Assembly (NCBI GenBank): GCA_029558215.1
Contig: JAKQFZ010000353.1
Coordinates: forward strand, 1-5,826
Origin: Candidatus Omnitrophota bacterium
GTDB lineage: Bacteria; Hinthialibacterota; Hinthialibacteria; JAKQFZ01
Length of the DNA: 5,826 nucleotides
Direction: 5' to 3'
Part shown: piece after piece, positions 1 to 5,193 of the stretch
Layout of the letters: the number at the start of each line of letters is the position of its first letter
How positions within the stretch are numbered: the stretch's first letter is position 1
Translations under genes and position numbers: made by a program
The notes under the pieces: model-generated
The model's input: only the letters and a program-made list of their open reading frames with translations
Database searches by the model: none
Told to the model about the DNA's origin: nothing

Positions 1-100
1 GCACTTCGACCTCGGGGTGCTTGACCAACGCTTTCAAGCGCTCGAAGGGCGTCGCGGGATGGCGTGCTTCTTGGATGAGGGCCTCCAGCTCGGAATTCAT
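1..100 (-). CDS. LRV/HEAT-like repeat protein, N-terminal part (runs off left edge)
   Basis: This is the start of a fifth minus-strand LRV paralogue, cut by the window edge; only 33 codons are visible. It begins MNSELEALIQEARHP and continues into the PFERLKALVKHPEVEV motif that opens the other copies. Its ATG shares a 4-bp ATGA overlap with the stop of the upstream copy (stop 97-99). A GAGG sequence six bases upstream, inside the codons for the upstream ARGLP end, serves as the likely ribosome binding site. The visible coding part is nearly identical to the start of the paralogue at 660..1229: 75 bp match exactly (1-75 against 1130-1204). The length of the full protein and its repeat number cannot be seen. 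The function is unknown; a protein-binding scaffold is inferred from the family. Confidence 0.85.
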   Translation of the reverse strand, partial: MNSELEALIQEARHPATPFERLKALVKHPEVEV

Positions 101-663
101 GGGAGACCTCGGGCTTCAAGTGCCTTCTGAGCCGCGTCGCGCACATACCAATCCGATTCGGTGGCCTCGTTGCCCAAGAGACGAAGGACGTCCTCGGGCG
201 TGCTCGGGTTCCGAGCCACGGCTCTTCGGACGTAAGTTTCGTCTTCCGTAGTTGGGTTACCCAAATTTCGAAGCAGAAGCAGGGGCGTGTTCGGGTTGGC
301 TGCCACGGATTGACGCACGTACCAATCCGAGTCACACGTGATGAGCACGTGCTGGATGAGCCCCACGTCCGTCGTCCTTCGCACCACCTCCATTACCACC
401 GCGACCATATCTTCCGCAGGCCCAACCAACGCATGCAGAGCAAAGAGAGGATGGCTCGCGATTTCCTCGGGAAACTCCTTTGCCAACCTCCACAACAAGC
501 TCGTGGTGAGCGTTCCGTCCTCGTTGGCGGGGCAGACGTGGGGATTGTCCAAGACGGCGCGTCGTACTTCCTCCTCGGGGTGCTCGACCAACTCCTTCAA
601 GCGCTCGAAGGGCGTGCTGGGATCACGGGCCTCGGCGACGAGGGCCTCCAGATCGTGATTCAT
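97..663 (-). CDS. LRV/HEAT-like repeat protein, 188 aa, two 29-residue repeats
   Basis: A member of the tandem LRV family. Residues 1-117 form the shared N-terminal domain, with VRRAVLDNP near residue 35, an NEDGTLTTSLLW segment and HPLFALHAL. Residues 118-175 are two 29-residue repeats of the type AVAxNPxTPxDVLRLLGN followed by TES-WYVR. The last 13 residues, DAAQKALEARGLP, form a cap. The pattern resembles the Pfam leucine-rich-repeat-variant / HEAT-like families, which build right-handed helical superhelices used for protein binding; no catalytic motif, signal peptide or membrane segment is visible. The start is the ATG at 661-663, which overlaps the upstream stop (ATGA) and has GAGG six bases away. 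This copy has diverged most from its array neighbours in its first repeat (NPNTPLLLLRNLGN). The molecular role is unknown. Confidence 0.9.
   Translation of the reverse strand: MNHDLEALVAEARDPSTPFERLKELVEHPEEEVRRAVLDNPHVCPANEDGTLTTSLLWRLAKEFPEEIASHPLFALHALVGPAEDMVAVVMEVVRRTTDVGLIQHVLITCDSDWYVRQSVAANPNTPLLLLRNLGNPTTEDETYVRRAVARNPSTPEDVLRLLGNEATESDWYVRDAAQKALEARGLP
139..312 (-). repeat. Two tandem 87-bp LRV repeat units
   Basis: Two in-frame 87-bp units encode residues 118-175 of the 188-aa protein. Each carries NPxTP, a leucine-rich helix ending LGN, a TE(S/D) turn and YVR. They are imperfect at DNA level, so they look older than the five-unit block in the 274-aa paralogue. Confidence 0.8.
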
Positions 664-691
664 GGGAGACCTCGCGCTTCAAGTGCCTTCT
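637..691. repeat. 55-bp gene-junction repeat, copy 1
   Basis: This 55-bp block is identical to 1203-1257. It spans the end of one LRV gene and the start of the next: the codons for the C-terminal KALEARGLP region, the GAGG ribosome binding site, the ATGA stop/start overlap and the first codons (MNHDLEALV) of the following copy. A third copy at 74-128 differs at about five positions. It marks the unit of duplication or a gene-conversion tract. Confidence 0.85.
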
Positions 692-1229
692 GAGCCGCGT
701 CGCGTACTTCCCAATTGGATTCGGTTTTCGGGTTGCCCATGGTTCGAAGGACGTCGGGGGGCGTGTTCGGGTTACTCGTCACGGCTTTGCGCACGTACCA
801 ATCGGATTCGGTGACCTCGTTGCCCAATGTACGAAGGACATTGAGGGGCGTGGTGGGGTTCTTCGCCACAGATCGGCGTACCCCCCACGAGTCAGGCCCC
901 CAGGAGCGCAACACCTGCTCAATGAGCCCCACGTCGGCCGTCCTTTGCACCACCTCCACCACCACATCTCCCATCTCCTTGGCGGGCTCGACGAGGGCGT
1001 GCAGGACGAACAGAAGATGCCCCGCCACCTCCTCGGGCAACGTCTGGGCTAGTGTCCACAACAAATCCGTGGTGAGCGTCCCGTCCTCGTCCGTGGGAAC
1101 GAGGTTGGGGTTGTCGAGCAACGCGCGACGCACTTCGACCTCGGGGTGCTTGACCAACGCTTTCAAGCGCTCGAAGGGCGTCGCGGGATGGCGTGCTTCT
1201 TGGACGAGGGCCTCCAGATCGTGATTCAT
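660..1229 (-). CDS. LRV/HEAT-like repeat protein, 189 aa, two 29-residue repeats
   Basis: A second complete member of the tandem family. It has the N-terminal domain at residues 1-118 (MNHDLEALVQEARHPATPF, VRRALLDNPN, TDEDGTLTTDLLW, LFVLHALVEPAKEM), two 29-residue repeats at residues 119-176 (AKNPTTPLNVLRTLGN and TSNPNTPPDVLRTMGN) and the 13-residue cap DAAQKALEARGLP. The ATG at 1227-1229 overlaps the TGA of the preceding gene as ATGA, and its stop overlaps the next start in the same way, so it is translationally locked to both neighbours. Part of its 5' coding region is identical to the partial copy at the left edge. No enzyme motifs are seen. A repeat scaffold for protein-protein contact is inferred from the fold family. 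Confidence 0.9.
   Translation of the reverse strand: MNHDLEALVQEARHPATPFERLKALVKHPEVEVRRALLDNPNLVPTDEDGTLTTDLLWTLAQTLPEEVAGHLLFVLHALVEPAKEMGDVVVEVVQRTADVGLIEQVLRSWGPDSWGVRRSVAKNPTTPLNVLRTLGNEVTESDWYVRKAVTSNPNTPPDVLRTMGNPKTESNWEVRDAAQKALEARGLP
702..875 (-). repeat. Two tandem 87-bp LRV repeat units
   Basis: Two in-frame 87-bp units code for residues 119-176 of the 189-aa protein. The turn TESDWYVR in the first unit also occurs in the second unit of the 188-aa paralogue, which fits exchange of units between genes. Confidence 0.8.
1130..1204. repeat. 75-bp exact duplicate of positions 1-75
   Basis: By eye, positions 1130-1204 and 1-75 are identical base for base. They encode the same N-terminal segment (from EAR/HPATPF to HPEVEV) of two LRV paralogues. 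Positions further left lie outside the window, so the true identity tract may be longer. With synonymous sites also matching, this indicates recent duplication or gene conversion. Confidence 0.9.
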
Positions 1230-1257
1230 GGGAGACCTCGCGCTTCAAGTGCCTTCT
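1203..1257. repeat. 55-bp gene-junction repeat, copy 2
   Basis: Identical over 55 bp to 637-691. It bridges the C-terminus of the 274-aa protein and the N-terminus of the 189-aa protein, and includes the GAGG ribosome binding site and the ATGA overlap. Confidence 0.85.
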
Positions 1258-2050
1258 TCGCGGCTTCGCGCACAGACCCCACGGATTCGGTGGTCTCGTT
1301 GCCCAAGAGGCGAAGGATGTCGGGCGGCGTGTTCGGGTTGCTCGCCACCGCTCGGCGCACGTACCACTCCGATTCGGTCCCGCGATTGCCCAGGATTCGA
1401 AGGGTGTCTTGGGGCGTGTTCGGATTCCTCGCCACCGCTACGCGCACGTCCCCCACGGATTCGGTGACCTCGTTGCCCAAGGATCGAAGGGTGTCCTCAG
1501 GCGTGGTGGGGTTCTCCGCCACCGCTTGGCGCACGTACCACGAGGATTCGGTCCCGCGATTGCCCAGGAGGCGAAGGGTGTCGACGGGCGTGTTCGGATT
1601 CCTCGCCACCGCTCGACGCACGTACCCATTGGATTCGGTGGCCTCATTGCTCAGGAGTCGAAGGGTGTCGGGCGGCGTGTTCGGGTTCTGAGCCATCGCT
1701 CGACGCACTCGCCAATCGTCAAGCCTCCACGTGCGGAACACGTGCTCAATGAGCCCCACGTCCGTCGTCCTTCCCACCACGTGGACCACCACCTCTCCCA
1801 TCTCCTTGGCGGGCTCAATGAGCGCATGCAGGACGAAGGTTGGATGCACCGTCACCTCCTCGGGAAACTCTCTCGCCAACGCCTCCAGCAAGCTCGTGGT
1901 GAGCTTGCCGTCTTCGTCCGTGGGAAGGACGTTCGGGTTGTCGAGGAGAGCGTGACGCACTTCCACCTCGGGATGCTTGGTCAATGCCATCAAGCATTGG
2001 AATGGCGTCGCCGGATCCCGCGCCTCGGTGAACTTCAGGTCGAAGTCCAC
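1226..2050 (-). CDS. LRV/HEAT-like repeat protein, 274 aa, five 29-residue repeats
   Basis: The longest array member. Residues 1-116 are the shared N-terminal domain (TEARDPATPF, VRHALLDNPN, TDEDGKLTTSLLEALAREFPEE, HPTFVLHALIEPAKEM). Residues 117-261 are five 29-residue repeats with core AVARNPNTPxDTLRxLGN, and residues 262-274 are the cap EAAKKALEARGLP. It is essentially the 188/189-aa architecture expanded by three repeats. The start is a GTG at 2048-2050: GAGG lies six bases upstream, and the position aligns exactly with the ATG of the other copies. It overlaps the end of the upstream gene by 16 bp. Alternate repeats share turns (NRGTES in repeats 2 and 4; xxTESxG in 1, 3 and 5), suggesting growth by duplication of a two-repeat unit. 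The partner bound by this superhelix is unknown. Confidence 0.9.
   Translation of the reverse strand: MDFDLKFTEARDPATPFQCLMALTKHPEVEVRHALLDNPNVLPTDEDGKLTTSLLEALAREFPEEVTVHPTFVLHALIEPAKEMGEVVVHVVGRTTDVGLIEHVFRTWRLDDWRVRRAMAQNPNTPPDTLRLLSNEATESNGYVRRAVARNPNTPVDTLRLLGNRGTESSWYVRQAVAENPTTPEDTLRSLGNEVTESVGDVRVAVARNPNTPQDTLRILGNRGTESEWYVRRAVASNPNTPPDILRLLGNETTESVGSVREAAKKALEARGLP
1268..1702 (-). repeat. Five tandem 87-bp LRV repeat units
   Basis: Five units of exactly 87 bp encode residues 117-261 of the 274-aa protein. The anchor GGCGTG(T/G)T recurs on the plus strand every 87 bp from about 1324 to 1672. Units differ by scattered substitutions without length change, so unit gain or loss keeps the frame. 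The unit length is a multiple of three and GC-rich, which also creates long meaningless open frames on the opposite strand. Confidence 0.9.
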
Positions 2051-2601
2051 GATAGACCTCGTTTGGCAAGCGATTCTTTTGCAGCTTTTCTGATCTCGTT
2101 TGTCGCAGTACTATCCGTACTCAGAGAGAAAAGAACGTCTATCGGTGTGTTTTTGTTTTTTGCTACCCGAAGTAGCACGGTATCATTTTCTCGATTGGAG
2201 TCTTTGGTCAAATATTGGAGGATGTCTTCTGGCGTATTTGAATTCTGGGCGGCGCTACCACGAACAAGCAAGGAGCTTTCGTAGATTACAAATAGTTTTC
2301 GAACCAAACCTGGATCAATGACGTGTCCAATAACATTGGATACAAGTATCCACATCTCTTCGCGAGGATCAATGATTGTGTAAAGAACAAATAGTGGATG
2401 GTGAGATATCTCCGCTGAGAAGCGTGGTGTCAACAATTGAAAAATGGAAGGATCTACGAGTCCATTGTCGAGAATGCGGCAACAGTTGGGATTATCAAGG
2501 ATGGCTCTGCGTACTGGATCACAGGCACTCTTTGCCAACCATGCCAACCTCTGCACCGAAGTATTTGGATCAGATGCAACCATCAAAAGATCATGTTCCA
2601 T
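2035..2601 (-). CDS. Divergent LRV-family protein, 188 aa, first of the array
   Basis: A diverged paralogue of the downstream array. It shares MEHDL at the start, DPNTSVQRL, VRRAILDNPN (residues 30-39), HPLFVLYTIIDPREEM (68-83) and two degenerate repeats (AQNSNTPEDILQYL near 118-131 and AKNKNTPIDVLFSL near 147-160), then the cap AAKESLAKRGL. I chose the ATG at 2599-2601, not the one six bases earlier, because MEHDL aligns with MNHDL of the paralogues and GGA sits six bases upstream. It overlaps the macro-like gene by 19 bp. Its base composition (about 45% GC in a sampled line) matches the upstream cassette rather than the GC-rich array. It lacks the usual stop after RGLP and runs on for SWTST into the next gene. 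Function unknown. Confidence 0.85.
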   Translation of the reverse strand: MEHDLLMVASDPNTSVQRLAWLAKSACDPVRRAILDNPNCCRILDNGLVDPSIFQLLTPRFSAEISHHPLFVLYTIIDPREEMWILVSNVIGHVIDPGLVRKLFVIYESSLLVRGSAAQNSNTPEDILQYLTKDSNRENDTVLLRVAKNKNTPIDVLFSLSTDSTATNEIRKAAKESLAKRGLSWTST

Positions 2602-3101
2602 GCGCATTCCAGGCGGTTTGTTCTGTCAGTGGTCGTTGAGGCAATTCCTTGTAAGGGTAGTCTTAATTTTTCGTAGATGTAAATGTCTAGATTTGCGGAA
2701 ATCTTGTCCAAGGTGGCTCGGATATCGGTCAAGTCATCCAGGTGTTCCGAGGGAATATGGATTGTCGCGTGGATGGTTTCCGCCAATCGCCTTGTGGCTT
2801 CCAGGCACGTCCTCAAATGGAGGACACTCACAGGGTGAGGATTGGTTTTAGAGCGAATACCTCGCTGTGAGACCATGTGAGCGATCAAGATCCGCTCGCT
2901 TGCTTCGCTCAAGATGACAGAACCGAGCTTACGTCGGTCTGGATGAGACAGAAAGCGCTCACGCGCTTCTGGCCATTTTTTTGAGATTTTCTCAGAAAAA
3001 TTCGAGCCTATTAGCCCGATGTCGCTGCAAATATGAGCGACAATCATCTGCTGAGATAGAGCTTGTGGGCAACTCGCGTCACCCTTCACGCGATGAATCA
3101 C
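2583..3101 (-). CDS. Macro-domain-like protein, 172 aa, with altered ligand loops
   Basis: The pattern follows the macro-domain (ADP-ribose binding/hydrolase) family found next to phage and conflict genes: VKGDA at residues 5-9, MIVAHICSDIG at 19-29, KISKKWPE at 38-45, LGSVIL at 59-64, ILIAHMVSQRGIR at 71-83 and TIHIP at 113-117. Two functional parts look wrong. The usual Asn in the AHxCND segment is Ser here, with GLIG in place of GGWG. The glycine-rich loop expected after the H(M/I)P strand (of the GxGLAGG type) is replaced by SEHLDDL. The fold may be retained while ADP-ribose chemistry is lost or changed. It starts at GTG 3099-3101, overlapping the DUF262 stop as GTGA. After about residue 146 there is a ~25-residue tail I cannot assign. 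The family call is by eye. Confidence 0.65.
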   Translation of the reverse strand: MIHRVKGDASCPQALSQQMIVAHICSDIGLIGSNFSEKISKKWPEARERFLSHPDRRKLGSVILSEASERILIAHMVSQRGIRSKTNPHPVSVLHLRTCLEATRRLAETIHATIHIPSEHLDDLTDIRATLDKISANLDIYIYEKLRLPLQGIASTTTDRTNRLECAWNMIF

Positions 3102-3613
3102 TGGAGTTCCTTATCCAGAAGGGCTTTCACGCGATCCAGCTCTGACGCTGAATGCACAGTACCCCCTCCGTTGAGGTCCAAGTAATACCTCAACACAGAT
3201 GCTCGATCAGGCAAAGAGTGTACCCTGAACTTGAAGCTAACCATGAACCTCATGCGTCCAGAAAATTCCCTGCGTAGATGACCGAATGCAGGAATTTCGT
3301 TGGCCATGAACTTCCGGGCAGCCGTCAGTCGTTGCAGCCCGTCCAGGATGACAAATTCACCTTTCTTCTGAACAGGGTCGTGCCATGAAGAATGGTTGAA
3401 CAGCAGGGTTTTCCCCGATTCGCCTCCTTTGAGAATGTACTCAACGAAGCGAATTTGCTGAGTGATCGTCCAGACGTGTCCTCGCTGAAAGTCAGGCAAC
3501 AAATCCAAGTCGTATTCTCTCTGGAACCCATTCAAGGTGGTTTCTAGCATCGAAAACGGAACATCGATCTCGTAGCTCGCCCTGGGGAAGGTTGGGATGT
3601 CTGCAAAGTTCAT
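3098..3613 (-). CDS. Solo DUF262 (ParB/Srx-like) protein, 171 aa
   Basis: DUF262 domains belong to the ParB/sulfiredoxin-like superfamily. They form the N-terminal half of GmrSD-type restriction enzymes, but short single-domain versions occur in phage genomes and this one matches that type. Visible motifs: PDFQRGHVW (residues 40-48), FVEYILKGGESG (57-67), the nucleotide-binding DGLQRLTA (91-98) and YLDLNGGGTVHS (144-155). No GmrD/HNH nuclease half follows, so it is unlikely to be a complete restriction enzyme. I use ATG 3611-3613; an in-frame TTG at 3626-3628 would add five residues and overlap the upstream stop as TTGA. Its stop overlaps the macro-like start by 4 bp, so the two are probably coupled. 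NTP binding or hydrolysis is expected from the family but not shown. Confidence 0.8.
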   Translation of the reverse strand: MNFADIPTFPRASYEIDVPFSMLETTLNGFQREYDLDLLPDFQRGHVWTITQQIRFVEYILKGGESGKTLLFNHSSWHDPVQKKGEFVILDGLQRLTAARKFMANEIPAFGHLRREFSGRMRFMVSFKFRVHSLPDRASVLRYYLDLNGGGTVHSASELDRVKALLDKELQ

Positions 3614-3624
3614 CGTCTTGTCTT

Positions 3625-3840
3625 TCAAGATTTCCGTTTTGCAATCAGCACGCTGTCACTATGACAGAGAGAGAATCCAGAGCCAGTGTCTGTGTCAACC
3701 AAGGCAGAGATCTCCTTGAGAGGACCACGGTAGGTGCGAATAGCAGTGACTCTCCAATGTCCGCACCACAAGATGCACAGATCGCCGATTCGCAAGTCGT
3801 TCCCATCAACCGTTTCTGTTTGGCCATCGTACTTATACAT
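3625..3840 (-). CDS. Small hypothetical protein, 71 aa, beta-rich
   Basis: I do not recognise this protein. It begins MYKYDGQTETVDGNDLRIGD and has alternating hydrophobic stretches (LCILWCGHWRVTAI, SALVD, SDSVLIA) that suggest a small beta-barrel such as an SH3- or KOW-like fold; this is a guess from pattern. There are three Cys residues, no CxxC pair and no membrane segment. The start is well supported: GGGAGG lies about ten bases upstream of the ATG at 3838-3840, the strongest ribosome binding site in the window. It overlaps the end of the upstream gene by 8 bp and precedes the DUF262 gene directly, so it is part of the same transcription unit. Confidence 0.7.
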   Translation of the reverse strand: MYKYDGQTETVDGNDLRIGDLCILWCGHWRVTAIRTYRGPLKEISALVDTDTGSGFSLCHSDSVLIAKRKS

Positions 3841-4126
3841 TTCGGATTTTCCTCCCGATGGATTTGAGTTCGTTGTTCAACTTCGAGATGATCCTAGTTC
3901 GCTCTGGTGTCTCATCTTCTGGATAACAACTCACTCGAAAACCTGTTTCTTCGAAGTAGATTTTGCCGCCGAAGCCCAAGTTTCCACGGAATGAAAACTC
4001 GCGTGGTCCATCAAGTGGGCGATCCATCTGTGCCAAAAAATTGGACAGATCATCAATGGAAGCTCCACCACCCTTCACGAGAACTTCGAAGACTTCCATG
4101 AACACATGGCTCGAAACGACGGACAT
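3833..4126 (-). CDS. Hypothetical phage-type protein, 97 aa
   Basis: Unnamed protein whose second half (REFSFRGNLGFGGKIYF, then VSCYPEDETPER and a Leu-rich helix) resembles small hypothetical proteins I recall from phages and plasmids with an LGFGGK...CYPEDxTPER pattern; this is from memory and needs a search. I choose ATG 4124-4126 because AGGA lies eight bases upstream. An in-frame TTG at 4160-4162, also preceded by AGGA, would add the 12 hydrophobic residues MPLLAVVVRICG and start 16 bp after the kinase stop, so the longer form cannot be excluded. It ends 8 bp inside the next gene. No catalytic motif is seen, and its role in the cassette is unknown. Confidence 0.7.
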   Translation of the reverse strand: MSVVSSHVFMEVFEVLVKGGGASIDDLSNFLAQMDRPLDGPREFSFRGNLGFGGKIYFEETGFRVSCYPEDETPERTRIISKLNNELKSIGRKIRNV

Positions 4127-4178
4127 GCCACATATCCTAACTACGACAGCTAGAAGAGGCAAGCCGTTTCCTGATTTT

Positions 4179-4838
4179 TCAGAAAGGTAGCCGTGTATCT
4201 TCTTTCAGAACCTTCAAAATATCGGCGAATACCATGTGTTTTTCTTGGTCGCCATTGACATATCTGATGTTGTGTCCTGGCAACAAAAGATGGGCTTGGT
4301 GGTAGGCAGGTGCAATTTCTTTGAGGAAGGTCTCCGTCTCGAATATCTCCTTGACGGAACGGTTGGACAACCGACTCAGCGCCATTTGAACAGGGACGGT
4401 CAATACGATGGTGATCGTCTCTTGGATAGCCCTGCTGTTGATTTGTTTCAACCAACTGAAAGGATCTCGCTCAAATCGAATTTTCTGACGATTCAAGTCA
4501 ATCGATTGGTAAATCATGCTCGATAGCACGTATCTGTCCGAGATGACGTTAATTCCATGCTCCAAGTTTGGCAAAATGAAGCGTTTGCAGTGATCTACAC
4601 GATCTGCCGCAAACAAAAGCGCCAAACTTTCTGGCGGCATATTTACCCTGTGCTTGTTCTCATCTTCGATTTGATTCCGTAGCGCCGTGCGGATCAATTT
4701 TCCCACAGGACCCGTCGTGGGTTCCCTTGTCTTGACCACCCTGATTTTTTGGTGGTCCAGCCATTGGTGAAGAAGATCGACTTGGGTCGTTGTCCCAGAT
4801 CCGTCCATGCCCTCAATAACAACGAAAATTGGCTTCAT
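4179..4838 (-). CDS. tmk: Thymidylate kinase (dTMP kinase), 219 aa
   Basis: Phosphorylates dTMP to dTDP with ATP in the cytoplasm, in dTTP synthesis. The full-length fold is readable: P-loop region EGMDGSGTTTQ (residues 9-19), TREP (37-40) with GPVGKLIR, LALLFAADRVDH (72-83), the family signature SDRYVLSS (100-107) and an Arg-containing LID-like segment, LSRLSNRSVKEIFETETFL (154-172). The length is normal for the family. The P-loop Lys is Thr (residue 16), which I recall as a natural variant in some myxobacterial enzymes, so it need not mean loss of activity. The ATG at 4836-4838 has AAAGG five bases upstream and lies 10 bp after the preceding gene. Its place in an accessory operon, not a housekeeping locus, suggests a second copy or a phage-type nucleotide-supply gene. 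Confidence 0.92.
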   Translation of the reverse strand: MKPIFVVIEGMDGSGTTTQVDLLHQWLDHQKIRVVKTREPTTGPVGKLIRTALRNQIEDENKHRVNMPPESLALLFAADRVDHCKRFILPNLEHGINVISDRYVLSSMIYQSIDLNRQKIRFERDPFSWLKQINSRAIQETITIVLTVPVQMALSRLSNRSVKEIFETETFLKEIAPAYHQAHLLLPGHNIRYVNGDQEKHMVFADILKVLKEDTRLPF

Positions 4839-4848
4839 TTTTACCTTT

Positions 4849-5187
4849 TCAGGCAGATCCTTGGGGTTTGAACATGGTCTTGATCTTGATCAAGTGGCTT
4901 TTCCATCGCCTTGACAAGTCTACCAATAGGTGAAGGACGAAAACAGGATTGGCGCTGCTCAAGAAGACGTCGGCTCCTTGCTTAGTCGTTGCATGGACCA
5001 AGAACGTCATGTTTGCTGGAAGTTTTTCGTCCAGCAAAATGGCGGCCTCTCTGATGGCCTCAAACGCTTGTCGCTCTTCGGGCGTTTTATGATCATTCTG
5101 AGATTCAATGGCTTGAATCAATTCAATCATGCGACCACGAAACGGTGAGAATAGCTTTTCGGCGGACATTGCTCGCATTTCTCCCAT
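4849..5187 (-). CDS. Hypothetical helical protein, 112 aa
   Basis: I do not recognise the family. The protein is mostly helical: an amphipathic segment LFSPFRGRMIELIQAI (residues 12-27), a charged stretch TPEERQAFEAIREAAILLDEKLP (35-57), a central TFLVHATTK strand-like part and a final helix region NPVFVLHLLVDLSRRW (80-95). The last motif resembles the HPxFVLHAL(V/I) segment in the N-terminal domain of the LRV proteins in the same unit; whether this reflects homology is uncertain. Start choice is unclear between ATGs ending at 5187, 5178 and 5169: AAGG is four bases before the first, while GGGAG is eleven before the third. It lies 6 bp after the zinc-ribbon gene and 10 bp before the kinase gene. 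Confidence 0.7.
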   Translation of the reverse strand: MGEMRAMSAEKLFSPFRGRMIELIQAIESQNDHKTPEERQAFEAIREAAILLDEKLPANMTFLVHATTKQGADVFLSSANPVFVLHLLVDLSRRWKSHLIKIKTMFKPQGSA

Positions 5188-5193
5188 TCAGCC

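Noticed and set aside
1268..1702. CRISPR-like regular repeat spacing
   Set aside because: The 87-bp units are contiguous with no spacers, are in frame and encode a known type of protein repeat.
1193..2284. Long plus-strand open frame of 363 codons across the LRV array, with shorter ones at 310-693, 715-1224 and 1146-1691
   Set aside because: They lie antisense to clear LRV genes. The 87-bp period is a multiple of three and GC-rich, so stop-free opposite frames are expected; their translations are Arg/Pro-rich, low in complexity and match no family.
2583..3628. GmrSD-type restriction or DarTG-type toxin-antitoxin system
   Set aside because: The DUF262 protein lacks the GmrD half, and no DarT-like ADP-ribosyltransferase is next to the macro-like gene, so neither named system is complete.
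4127..4178. Possible terminator between the thymidylate kinase and the next gene
   Set aside because: No stem followed by a T-run is visible on the minus strand, and the gap contains ribosome-binding-like AGGA sequences instead.
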